From: Candidatus Obscuribacterium magneticum
GTDB taxonomy: Bacteria; Elusimicrobiota; Elusimicrobia; F11
Assembly: GCA_020523905.1 (NCBI GenBank)
Contig: JAJAPZ010000007.1
Coordinates: 16,208 to 80,207, forward strand
Direction of reading: 5' to 3'
Length of the DNA stretch: 64,000 nucleotides
Part shown: positions 50,401 to 62,400 of the stretch, piece by piece
Layout of the letters: each line of letters begins with the position of its first letter
Numbering within the stretch: position 1 is the first letter of the stretch
Position numbers and translations under genes: made by a program
The notes under the pieces: generated by a model
What the model was told of the DNA's origin: nothing
Database searches by the model: none
Seen by the model: the letters and a program-made list of their open reading frames with translations, nothing else

Positions 50401-53400
50401 ACGGAGACATTCAACCGGGACGGCTCGGGCAGCTTTACCACCATGATCGTCACAAACATTTATCACACCAAACAGAACGACGCAGACCGATGGTTTGGGT
50501 ATCTGGAGGATGTCACAGGTTTTGGCCTTTCCCTTTCCCACGATGAAGGAGGGCGGTTGACGCGTTCGGAGATCACTCAGGATTATGATGAGGGTAAAAT
50601 CGCCGAATTGGGCTTGGTGAAGCTAAGGCTCACCTTCACGCGGATGTATTCGGTCAATTTTGCCCCCAATCACCAAGGTGGTAACACCTATCTCAATCCC
50701 GGCGTCTATGAAGACGGCACCTGGGTAAGGCAGAAGATGACGGTCGTTAACATCTACGACACGGGCGGAAAATTGACGAGCGGCCTTGGCTTGGGGGATG
50801 GCCTCAGTAACGACGGTTTCAATAACTTTATGGCCTCCTTTATCCATCAGGATTTTGTCGTCAAGGGAGGCGACCTCCGTTTGGTGCAGACCGTCACAAA
50901 TTCCTGGACCGCCGACTACGATCCGAATCAGGGTGATTCTGTAGAGGGGAAGGTCTTTGGGGAGTATGTTGAGCCCCATCGAAATCGGGACAAATCCCGG
51001 AGCCGGCAACACATGACCGTCACCAATGAGTATTTTGATTCCGGCCGGCTTAAATCCAGCGAGGGACACGGGCAATCGCTATCGGAGGATGAATTCGGCA
51101 ACCTCACCAAATCGTTCATCGATCAAGTCTACGATGAGGAAACGATCCTGGAGTTGGGGCAGGCGCGCCTCACCGGAACCCATACCCGCAGCATTACCGC
51201 TGGCCGTCTGACGCTGACCGAAGCGGAGGGCCTCTCCTTTGATTATTTCGTTCAGCGGGCGCGCGATGGATCGGCCAGCCCGGATGGCTCTTGGAGTTGG
51301 CAGGACGTCCGTGTGTTTAACACCTACGATGATCGAGGCCGGCTGCTGAAAACACGGGGAGAGGGATCCTCCCTCTCCAACGACGGCCACGGCAATTACA
51401 CCGGCGGACAAATCCAGCAGCGTTATTTCATCAAAGAGGGCCGCGCCCTGTTGGATTCCTCACTCAACCGATCGTTTACCGCCACTCTTAGGGACCCTCA
51501 GGATATTTTGACGTTTAAAGGAAGCTATGAATCCCCCGAGCGCGATTTCGACCGGGTGCAAAGCGTCCAGGAAGTCACAACCCGCCAGATTTACGATGAG
51601 AACGGCCGACGCACCGGTGTCGTGGGGAAGGGAACCGGCAACACGGACGACGGCTCCGGCAATAAGGCGATATCCTCCATCCAGCAAATATACAGTCAAG
51701 AGTTCCTCGCGATGGGTTTTGAAAAGCTCGATGAGGTGATAACCGCCACCCGTGCTTTGAACAAGGATCGGACGCGCTCGGACTCAACCGCGCACCAAAT
51801 ATATGAGTACGGCCCGATCGTGGAGGGCGAGAATACCTACATCCGATTGCGCAACGTGACGGGATTCACCGATACCGTCGCTAATGACGGCAGCGGCAAT
51901 ATCACGAAGAGTCACACCGATGAATCCTACAACCAGCGTCTTTTGGATGAGCTGGGGCAGATCAAGCGCGAGTCATCCACCACGGTGAGCCGGACCTACG
52001 GGCGGGACGGGAACTTTAGAAAAGACGATACAATCTTGGCTTTCCGTTACGATGACAACGGCCGTTTTGTGGACGTTCAGGGGGGAGGCCGGTTTGTCAG
52101 CAAACTTTTACAGGGACAAGTGGACACGAATGTGTTGGAGCCGGACGGGATTGTCACCAGTGTCGGAACGATAACACAAACCTACGACATCGGTGTCCTC
52201 CAAACGCATGGCCGGACGCGTCTCATCGATACGAAAACCTTAGCCGAATCCGTCAGTGGCGAACCAACCAAGCAGATGGAGGTGGTGGACCGGACGAATC
52301 AGATTCGGGGCACAATCCAATGGAACCGGACCGGCGAATTGTTGGGCGCTTCTTTTAACGATGCCTTGACCGGGGATAACTACATCGTCAAAAAGGAAGG
52401 GGACGTGTTTTTCCTGGTTTACCGCGATGAGGAGGGACGGCCGGTCAAGCATCAATTGAATGTCCGGACCGAGGACGTCGGTGGGACAATCACGGAAATC
52501 ATGTCCTTTGAAGACGACGATGTCCGTTTCATGTTGGATTACTTGAAAGACGGCACTGATTTAAGGAATCCTCATCTCGTTCTTTTCAGAAGGGGTCAAG
52601 GAGCCGCCTTTGAATTTGGAGAACCTCAAGAGACCATCTTTTTACGGGAAACGACCCGCTATGGGGCGTATTCGCCGGAGCTGGGGCTGGGGTGGCATGA
52701 GCTCGCGGTGGTGCGCGCTCCGGACGGGACTCTCACCACACTGGGTTATCTGGCCCAGAACGGCATCCATTTCGTCTTGGAGCGCCTGATCGAAGGGGAG
52801 AACCGGTGGGTGTTAAGTTACATCGCACCAGATCCCGTGAGCGGGGGCCTTAGCGAGAATACGGTTGAAGGAGGATTTGTCGGCACTGATTTTGTCGGCG
52901 ACGATGGGTTTACCTATATTGAAGGTTTGAATTTTAGTGGGGGAAGCGCTTCCATCAAGGCGAACCTGCCGAGTTTGGCGGGCATGACAGTCAGTCTCAT
53001 TGAGTTGGAGAAACTCAACACCCGCGACAACCAGATCCAGCTGATGGATACGACCTTTAACTACGATGCTCAAGGGACGCTTCTTAACGCCTGGAGCCGC
53101 GGGACGTTTATGGGCGAGACCGCCGGCGGGGATCGCGTCTCCGGCAGCATTATCAACCATTACACCGTCATCAACAATCAAGGCCGGATTTTAGCCACCG
53201 AGCGTTATACGAACACCGCGAATACCGATTATTCCTCCAGCCACAGTTACGAGATCACTTATAACGAATTGGATTCGCGGACGGGCGTTCAAACCGGTGC
53301 ATCGGGTTGGTCGATGACCGCCGCCGAAGATGGCTTTGGGACAATAACACTTACGCGTTCGAATCGGACCTTTGAGATGATTTCGGGCCAGGCGCGTATC

Positions 53401-56400
53401 GTCAAGCAACTCACCCACAGTTCCACTTATGAGAATTACGGGACGCCGGCAGAACGCCTTCTTTCCTACACGGATCCCTATGTTCAAGTCAACCGTTATG
53501 ACGACAATGGTCGCCTCCTGGCGGTGACCGATGAGATGGGGCGCGATACGATTGTCATCACTTCTACGAATTTCGAATACGGTTACCACCAGGGCCAATT
53601 GATTCAAGAGGCGGTGTCGGTGACCGAATCCCGCGTGCGCCAGAAGTTCGTCGTCATCGAACAGCAAGCCAAATTGGATGAGGCCGTCACCGAATCCCGC
53701 GTCATCTCGGCCGACGGCTCCGAGACCCATCAAACCTCGCAGATGGACTACATATTAAGCCCGCGGGGGACACTCTTGAGCGCCGATGGCTTTTCCTCCT
53801 CGGTGAGCCTCGATGCTAACGGGTTCGAAACAAAAACGGTCGTCAAGCAGAACTACATCATTCTCAAAGATCAGGCCAAGTTGGGCTCCCAGGCTACGGA
53901 GGTGACCACGCGCGATCCCGAAGGGCACATCGTGTCCCACCAAAGCCCGGTTTCCCTCTTCTACCATTACAATGCCCGGGGTCTTTTGGCGGATGTGCCT
54001 GTGACCGACAAGGATGGGTACCCGAACATCGAGAGCACCGTTGAGAATTTTGACTTTGGCTACGATGAGACCAGCGGCGTAAAGAGAATCCAGGAGGGGA
54101 ATACCTCCATCACTCATCTTACCCAGGTTTACGTCGTCGTCAACAACCAAGCCCGCGTGGCATGCCAGAGGAGCCAGACGGATACTTTTGACACACAGCC
54201 GGCCCATCATCTCGTGAGTCGCCAGAACGAGTTCACCTTGGTCTATAACTATGACCACAACGGCCGGCTGGCTTCCGTCCGCGATGGAGCAAACGGCGAT
54301 AACATTGTCACGCTCACCAGCGAGTCCTGGGACTATGCGGATGCCGATCATCCGGATGAGATCATCACCCGCGGCGTTTCAGTGAGCGAACAGGTCTATG
54401 ATTTGGTCGCCGGCCAGGCGCGCGTGGTCGCACAAACTGTTGTCGATTCCCGCACTTATGAAGTGGTCTGGGCTGTGGGTGGCGCGGAGCACCCCGTCCC
54501 CCCGATTGAGCGCCTCCTCTCCCGGCAGATTAGGCCCAGCGTGCTTCACAATATTTATAGCGCAGGTGTTTCTCGCCCGGTGGATGAGAGAAGGTTTGAT
54601 GTCCGGTTCCTGGAAGGGGCGGGACAGTTCCTGGCGGTGGCCGGTGTTGATACCGCCGGGAATTTAATGGACGGCGTTTTAGTGGAGCAGGAATCGTACG
54701 AATATGCGGATAGCACGGATCCTTTCTCGCCGACGTCCACGACAAAGACGGAGGCTTTCCAAACGTATACCGTTATCGGTGGGCAGGCGCGAGTGAGCTC
54801 CGTTAATACGACCGGCTCGACCGTGGGCGTGGATGGAGCCATTACCTATATCGGTTCCACCTTGGAGGACGGACAGCGTGTCGAGAGGGGGAACTGGACC
54901 GTGAATCTTTACGACCGCCACGGACGCCTTCAGGATATGTTTGCCAGCGCCATCTCCGTCAGCCACAGCGGTTTTACCGACGGTCGGCCTTGGGATACAA
55001 CGGTGTCGGAGTCCTATTCCACTTACATTTTTATTAATGGGCAGGGCAAGGTGTCCAAAACGGAGTCGCGTTCGATCACTCGGGGACGGGATGATTCCTA
55101 CAACGAGCAAAAAGGAACGACCTATTTTGGTTATGACGAATATGGACGGTTGCTCGAGGATCCGGCAAAGACCTTTGGGACATCGACGTTCAAATCACAT
55201 TCAGGATTCGAGCCGGACGGGACGCCCTGGGATGAGACCACCGGCACTCAGCAGATCGCCTACCGCGTCATACACGGGCAGGCGAAGCAGGTGGATACGA
55301 CGTCGATCAGCCGCGCCCAGGCGCGGGATGGCGCTTTTACCGACAGTGTCTCTCATACACATTTTGCTTTGAACGAGGACGGGCAGATTGTCGAAGAGAG
55401 AGGCAATGAGAAGACGTTCGGCGAGGTGGCTTCTTTGGCCAACGACGGCTGGGGAAATCTCACCTATACGGGCCTTTTAAGCCCCGACAATAAAAGCCTA
55501 TTGAAAGCCGGTGTCGAGCAGACCTACGATATTATCCCGGGCCTGGGCCAAGCCCGACTCGTTAAATCGGTGTCAAACAGTGAAACGAAGAATCTGGACG
55601 GAAGTTACACCTATCAAACGTCCGAGACGGTCAATACCTATTATAGGAGTGGACCTTTGTTAGGGCAGTTGGAGACATCGGCCGGCCATGTTTCTTCGCT
55701 TTCCGAAGATCAAAATCTGACCTACACCGTCGCGGAGACCACGCTGGAGTATGACATCATTAATAATCAGGCTCGCCTAAGGACATCCACCAATACCTCC
55801 TATGCCACCGGCGCCGACGGCTCGCCCTCCCATAGTTTAAGCGTCACTCGCTATGAGAACGATGGGGATACAGGGAAGCTGTTGGGGGCGTCGGGAACAA
55901 GCGCCTCCTGGTCCGTGGATGCAGAAGGGAACTATACTGAGTCAGGAAAGATTGGATTCGATGCGGTCAACAGCCGGGAGTTCATTGAAACCGAAGGGGG
56001 GTGGCAGACCTATCGACTCATGTTCGGTCAAGCCAGGGCCGTCTCCAGCCATTCCCTTTCGACAACCCACAGCGTGGACGGGTCCGTCAATACGCAGGAT
56101 TTTTACACCATCACGGAATATCATCCGGACACAGGCCGGTTAAAAGCCCAGAGGGCTTTCGGCGGCTGGAGCACGGCCGATCCATTAGGAAACGTCACAG
56201 AAGGGGAGACACGGCAGTGGTTTGAGATCCTGACGGGCCAGGCCCGTATGACCTTCTCTCACAGCTATAGGACCTCGGCGGGTCCCCTCACCGCGCATAC
56301 CGTGTCTCAGGTTGATAACACCTACAACAGCTTGGGGATGCTCGTCACCTCCAATAGCCTCTCCGGCAACTATTCGCCCGACGGCCTTTTCACCGCCTCC

Positions 56401-59400
56401 GACACCAACGTGGTTTATACCTATGACGGGAATGAAAAGCGCACCCTGGGAACGATCACGGGTCTCTCCAAGCGTTATGAGTATGATCCCGTCACGGGAG
56501 TCGATTTCTCTCTCGCCTTCGAAACCGTCGAAACCGATACCATCGAGACGTATGAAGAGCGGGGCGATAAAACCCGCCGTATCAAGTCGGTGTCGAGCAG
56601 TTACCAAAGCAGCATGGACACCTCCTTCAGCGAACAGCACATCACGACTTTCTATGCGTTCGATGGCGACGGGCAGGTGGTGGAGCAATTCGATTTGGAT
56701 GGGGATGGTGATTTTGATCAGGAGAACGAATGGACCCATGGCCGAGGGACCAGCCTCAGCCATTCCGGGCACGATGATCCCAATCTCGCATGGCGAAATG
56801 TCCCTTCGGATAAATGGTTCGACACGACCGTGGGAGAGTTGGACCAGACCTACGGGATGATTTCGATCCCTGTCGGGCCCCACTTCGTCGGTTGGGATCC
56901 GAGCGGACAACCCCGGATGATCAATACGATTAATGTGGCCAAGTTGCATCAGACGGATACGCAGAGCGAAACCCGCGGGCGGGACTCTTCCTACAACCAC
57001 CAGACGATGACCGTTACCAACCGCTATTGGTTGGACGGCTTCCGGATCAAACTTCTTGAGACGGTCGGCGACGGCGAGATCTTGGAGGCGCATTCGGGAC
57101 GGGATGACACGTGGGGGCCGGATTATCGGGATCCGGCGACCTTTTCCCCCCGCAATCAACGGGAAATCAACGAGACGGAGTGGTGGGATACAACCGTCGG
57201 CACCATTCATCAGGAATACCAGGTTTTCTTCGACGCCATCGCCAAACTGAAGGTGACGACCAACCGTTCGGTTACCTTGAGTCGCGAGGGATCCTTCAGT
57301 TATTCCGACTCCCAGACGGTGAACGCCTATACGGAGTCGGGCAAATTGGTGGAGTGGATCGATTTGAATCAGAATGGGGAAAGAGATTTTGGGGAGGTGA
57401 CGGAGGGTAATAGCACCACCACCAGTTATTCCGGGGCCGATGCCATATTCATCACGGTGCCGGCGAATTGGAAGACGCTTTCCGAGCCGAATCGCCAGGC
57501 GTATTTCGATGAGTTGAATCCGGATAGCTTTATCACTGTGGCGCGGGCGCACGATGCGTATCTTCATCCAACGTCGCAGAATCCGCCGTCGGGGCCGGTG
57601 TGGTGGGATTCCAGTTATTCCACGACGCATCAGGATTACGTCATTCTCCGGGGCCAGCAGGCGCGGGTCCACCAAAGCCAAACCACGACAAACACGTTTG
57701 GTGTGGACGGTTCCTACACTCTTCAAAATATCACAACGACCTATAATTATGACCATCGCAACCGTTTGGTGGATGCCAACGCGGCCAACGCCACCGGCTT
57801 CACCTTCAATGATGACGGCAACGGCAGCAACTCCATCGGCCAGGTGAGGCAGCAGTTCATCTCGGTGAACGGCCAGGCCCGGATTCATCTGAGCGAGACA
57901 AAATCCGATCCGGCCTCGACCGACGGCGCGGTCTCTCACCAGGCGTCCTACACCGAGTACGCCTACACCTCAGAGGGGAAGATTGATCTACCAAATATGA
58001 AAGGGCGCACCGCCTCCTGGACCATCGATTCCGAAGGGAACATGACCTCCTCGGGGAAGTTGACGACCGATGGCTATGTGGATTTCGCCCAAAGCGCCGA
58101 CAACCAGCAGACCTTTGACGTGTTGAACGGCCAGGCCAAGGTGCTTGTCACTCACACCCGGACGCTGACCCATAATATTGATCTTTCCCTCTTCCAGCAG
58201 GATCTCGATGTGGAGAACTTCTATGACCGGGTGAACAATCGGGCCGGCGGTCATTATTTAGGCCGGTTGATTGGGGCGCACGGCTCGGGCACCTGGTCGG
58301 CGTGGGACCATGACCCGGCGCGCGGAGGGAGTCCACATCGGACGGATGGTTTTGTGACGCAGAATTACCAATTCATCACCGGCCAGAACCGGCTGGTTGA
58401 GGCGGGGACCTATCGGGATCACAGCTTCCCGCCCTCCGGCATTCGCAGCGATTCCGACGGGATTTGGACGTTTGTGCCGGTTCCCATTTATGCGCCGCCG
58501 GCGGACGAACACCTTTATGCGCATCCCGAGAGCTATTCCTTGACACGCTACGATGCCAACGGCGCCGTCATCTGGACCCAAAGCGCCAGCGATGTTTTTA
58601 ACAACGAAGGGTTCCTCACGCACTCCTGGCAGAAAGTAAATTATGTGGACGATGACGGGGACCGGCGCCGCGATCATGGGTATATCACCGGCCAGACCCA
58701 CCGGTACGAGTATACGGTGGGAGGTCTTCCGGACGGCATAAAAACGGACGTGTCTATGGAGGACACTTATTTTGACACCGTTGAGACTTATGAAGAGGTC
58801 CATTCGGACAGGCTCGGCATCGATGTGACCCGCCGAATGATGACGGACACCAACTCGCGAACTTATAGCTTGGATGGGTCTTTCAATAAACAACATCTGG
58901 TGGTGCATTACGCGTATGACCACAATGCCGTCATGGTGGAGGAAAACGAGCGGGGAGAGAAGACCTACGGCGAAGGGACCTTTGTCAGCCATTCCGGCCA
59001 GGAGCTCGAGTTCGATCCGGTACATCATCCGGAACGGGGCGAGACGCTGGAGGAATACTGGGCCCTGGCCAATCCCGCGGATCTGTGGGACGCCACGATC
59101 GGTTCCCTCGACCAGCAGTATCGGGTTTTCCACTTGGGGCCCAATGGTGAAGTGGGGGTGGCCCGGCTGGCCCGAACCGATACCGTCAGCGACACGGTGG
59201 GTCGCGATCTCTCCTTTAATCATCAGGAGCAAACCACCTTCCAGGCCTATTTCCCGCCCGGCTATCCGCCGGACAATCCGACGCCGCTTCTGTTAACCAA
59301 CGAGTTCGACTACAACGGCGACGGCGATATCGACGAAGAGCTGGGCGAAAGAACGATGACGACGGGCAGCTTCACCAGCCACAGCGGCCGCGACGAATCC

Positions 59401-62400
59401 GATCCGGATCCGTTTTCCGGTCTTTTTGCGGCGCCTTACCACAACCTTATGGAATATCTGGTTTCCGTTCGAAATATCACGGATCCCCAATTGGTCGATC
59501 AAACCAGGCGGGTGGTCATGGGGGACCTCGCTCAGGCTCAAGAGAATTACGTCGACCTCAGCGGGAACAGTTTGTGGTGGGACACGACCACGGGGACGAC
59601 GCGAACCGATTACATGGATACAAGCAAAGTCTTTTATCAATTGAAGGCCAAGACGCAGCAGACGGACTCCCTCACCTTCTCGCGCGACAATTCGATGAAT
59701 TACCAGCACAATCTGGTGACCTACAAATACAGCAATGAGTATGTGGCTCGTGATGTTCCCCTCACCGATCCCGCCCGGTGGAATGCCAATGACAGTGGGC
59801 CGCTTCTGGTGGGCGCCTACGGCGTGGGGAATTTCATTCAGGATGACGGGAACGGCAATTTGACCCTCGGCTTCACCGAACAGCGTTACAAGATCACCCG
59901 CGGCCAGCGGGCTCAAGTCGGCGAAGCCACCACCATTACCGATTCGTCGGGTTCGGAGGGCGGGACGTCGCACACCCTCACCACTGTAACTTACAACTAT
60001 GACGACACCACGGGCCGGCTCAGCCGGTCCGCGCCGGCCGTTGGGCATGGCGCTTCCTTTTCCATCGACGGAGAAGGGAACATCACCACCAGCGGCGTGA
60101 TTGGGACAAAAGCGGCCAGCGACGAGACGCCCTTTGATGTCACCGATGAGAAGGTTCTTCCTTTTGCCGCCGATCCTGCAGGAGACCAGACAATCAACCA
60201 GGCCGAGGGCCTCGTGGGCCAGTGGGGGAGCGTCCAAACCTTTACCTTTATTAATGGGCAGGCGAAGAACTCCTTCACCGATTCCATCACCCGATTTGAC
60301 GGGATCGAAGGCGGGGGCGTTCAGCAATCTGTCCAGATTCAACGAGTCCATAATGAAAATTTTTACAGCGCCATCGGCCAGCTGGATAAGACGCGCCCGC
60401 CGGTCGGAACCGGCACCTGGGTGAGCTATGACGGCTTTGAGTCGGCGGAGCTTCCCCTGGGCCACCAGACGCGCGGGGGCCTCTGGCAGGATTACACCGT
60501 GATCCTGGGCCAGGCGCGGCTCATCTGCAGTCAGCAGAACATCGGGTCTACACGCCTGGATCCTCCCGACATCACTCGCGCCGATCTCAATGGCGATGGC
60601 GACGCCAATGAATGGGTTGAGGTGCCGGTTCCTCTATTCACGCCTCCCTCGGGCCAGAATTTGTATGCCCATACGGAAAATTACGCGGAGAATTATTACG
60701 ACGAAAACGGCGTTCTGACCCTCGCCCAGTCCGCTTCCAATAATTATAGCGCCGACGGCATCCTCACCCACGGTTGGCAGCGGGCTGTTTACAGCCGACA
60801 GACGCTCACCCTGCCCGATCCCCGGGATCCCCAAAGGACCATCCAGCGGACCGTTCGTGTGGGCGGGGATATTCACAGCGAAAGCTACAAATATGATTAC
60901 GAAGAGAATGGGGCGATCCATGTGCCGCCGGATTATCCGCCCCTGGAGACCACCATATCCAACAGCCACGAAGACTATTCGGTCCTGGGCCCTCTGTTTT
61001 TTGTGCGGCGGGTGAGTGTGGATTCCAACGCCCGCACGTATGGCATGGATGGCTCTTATAACGATCAGCACCTGTTTACGACTTATGCTTACGACGCCAA
61101 CGCAGTGGCGGTTGAGCAGATCGATCTGAACGGGGATGGGAATTATGATGATGTCACCACAGAAACCATCGGCGGCCGCGAGCAGAGACGGTATGAAAGA
61201 ACCTTTGGGGCGGGGACCTTTAGCGGCCACGCCGGCCGGGACGATGAGAACATGAGTTGGGGCGACACATTAAATGATCACCCGGAGCAGGTGTGGGATT
61301 GGACGGTGGGATCGATCGAGCAAGAATACAAAGTCTTTGGATTCCCGCCGGGCCGCGTGGGGGGGCCGTTGGTGGGCGTGGCCCGGGTCAGCAAAACCAC
61401 GAGCGTTTCGGATACCGTGGGGCGGGATACGTCCTATTCCCATCAGGCGGCGGTGAACACCGTCGCCTATGATCCACGGACGCTGCGCGTGGTTTTGTCC
61501 TACGACTATGACGGTCCCGGCGGCAACGACCCGGTTCGAACCGAGGGGATTGTGCATTCGTTAAGTCACAGCGGCCGGGATCAAACGGATCCGGATCCCT
61601 TTAGCGGTCTGGATGTCTCGGGGGCCGATGGGATGAATGATGATGACCGCCGGGCCCTGCAAACGGAGCTCTTTCAGGCCCAGGACGACTACGTCGACTC
61701 TAGCGGATACAGTTTGTGGTGGGACACGACCGACAGCGAGACAACCCAGACCTATATCATCCCGGGGAGAACCAACGATCCGCTTCATGGGCGGTTCAAT
61801 ATCCATAAGCTCGGCAAAACGACGACCGTCTCCTCCACCATTTCCCGGGATCACTCCACCAACGGACAATTCATGGAAGTGATCTATTGCTATTCGAAAA
61901 CACGCCCCCCCTCCGCTTCGCTCTCCACACGAGACATTTTAGCCGCATCGGATGACGGCCCCATTCTCGTAGGGGCGGTGGGGCGGGGGAGCTTCTGGGC
62001 CCAGGATGGTTCGGGTGGCGTAACCGTGGGGCAGATGGAACAGCGCTACCGGGTGATCCGGGGCCAGCAGGCCCGCCTGGCCGAGCAGTCGACCTTGAGC
62101 GACGGGACCGGGTCCGATGGCTCGCCCACTCACAGCCTCACGACGGTGAATTATGACTACAACAATCGAAACGGTCGCTTGCTCAGCGCCGGAGGCGTGG
62201 GGGCGTCTTATTCCTTGGATCAGGATGGAAATATCACCCTTTCCGGCAGTCTTGTTCGAAAACAGGACATTGTTTATTCGGATCGATTCCAATACGGGCC
62301 CATCGAGGACGAGGTGGCGGGATTTGCCGGTGTCGATCCGGAACTGGCCCGCATCAATGTTCCGGCCGATCTCGCTCAGTTGGTCGGCTATCTTGATGCG

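Larger units (their letters stand above)
40021..54200 (+). repeat. Repeat style II of the giant protein: GQAR/NDGxGN units of about 80-90 residues
   Basis: By eye, about 44 units occur between 41.1 and 52.3 kb, spaced about 250 bases on average. Consensus order: V-x-Y-x-YD-x-x-G-x-L-x-x-A-x-G-x-G, then S-N-D-G-x-G-N-x-T-x-G, then Q-x-Y-E/D-I-I-x-G-Q-A-R/K-L, then S-x-T-x-x-T-x-N-x-D-G-S-x-x-H-Q-x-M-T-V. Clear examples: 46250-46450, 47180-47480, 48360-48600. It can be read as style I enlarged by an inserted NDGxGN/GQAR block. Confidence 0.82.

Noticed and set aside
56185..57939. 584-codon minus-strand frame
   Set aside because: Same reason: it mirrors the plus-strand repeat codons, and its translation shows no recognisable protein features.
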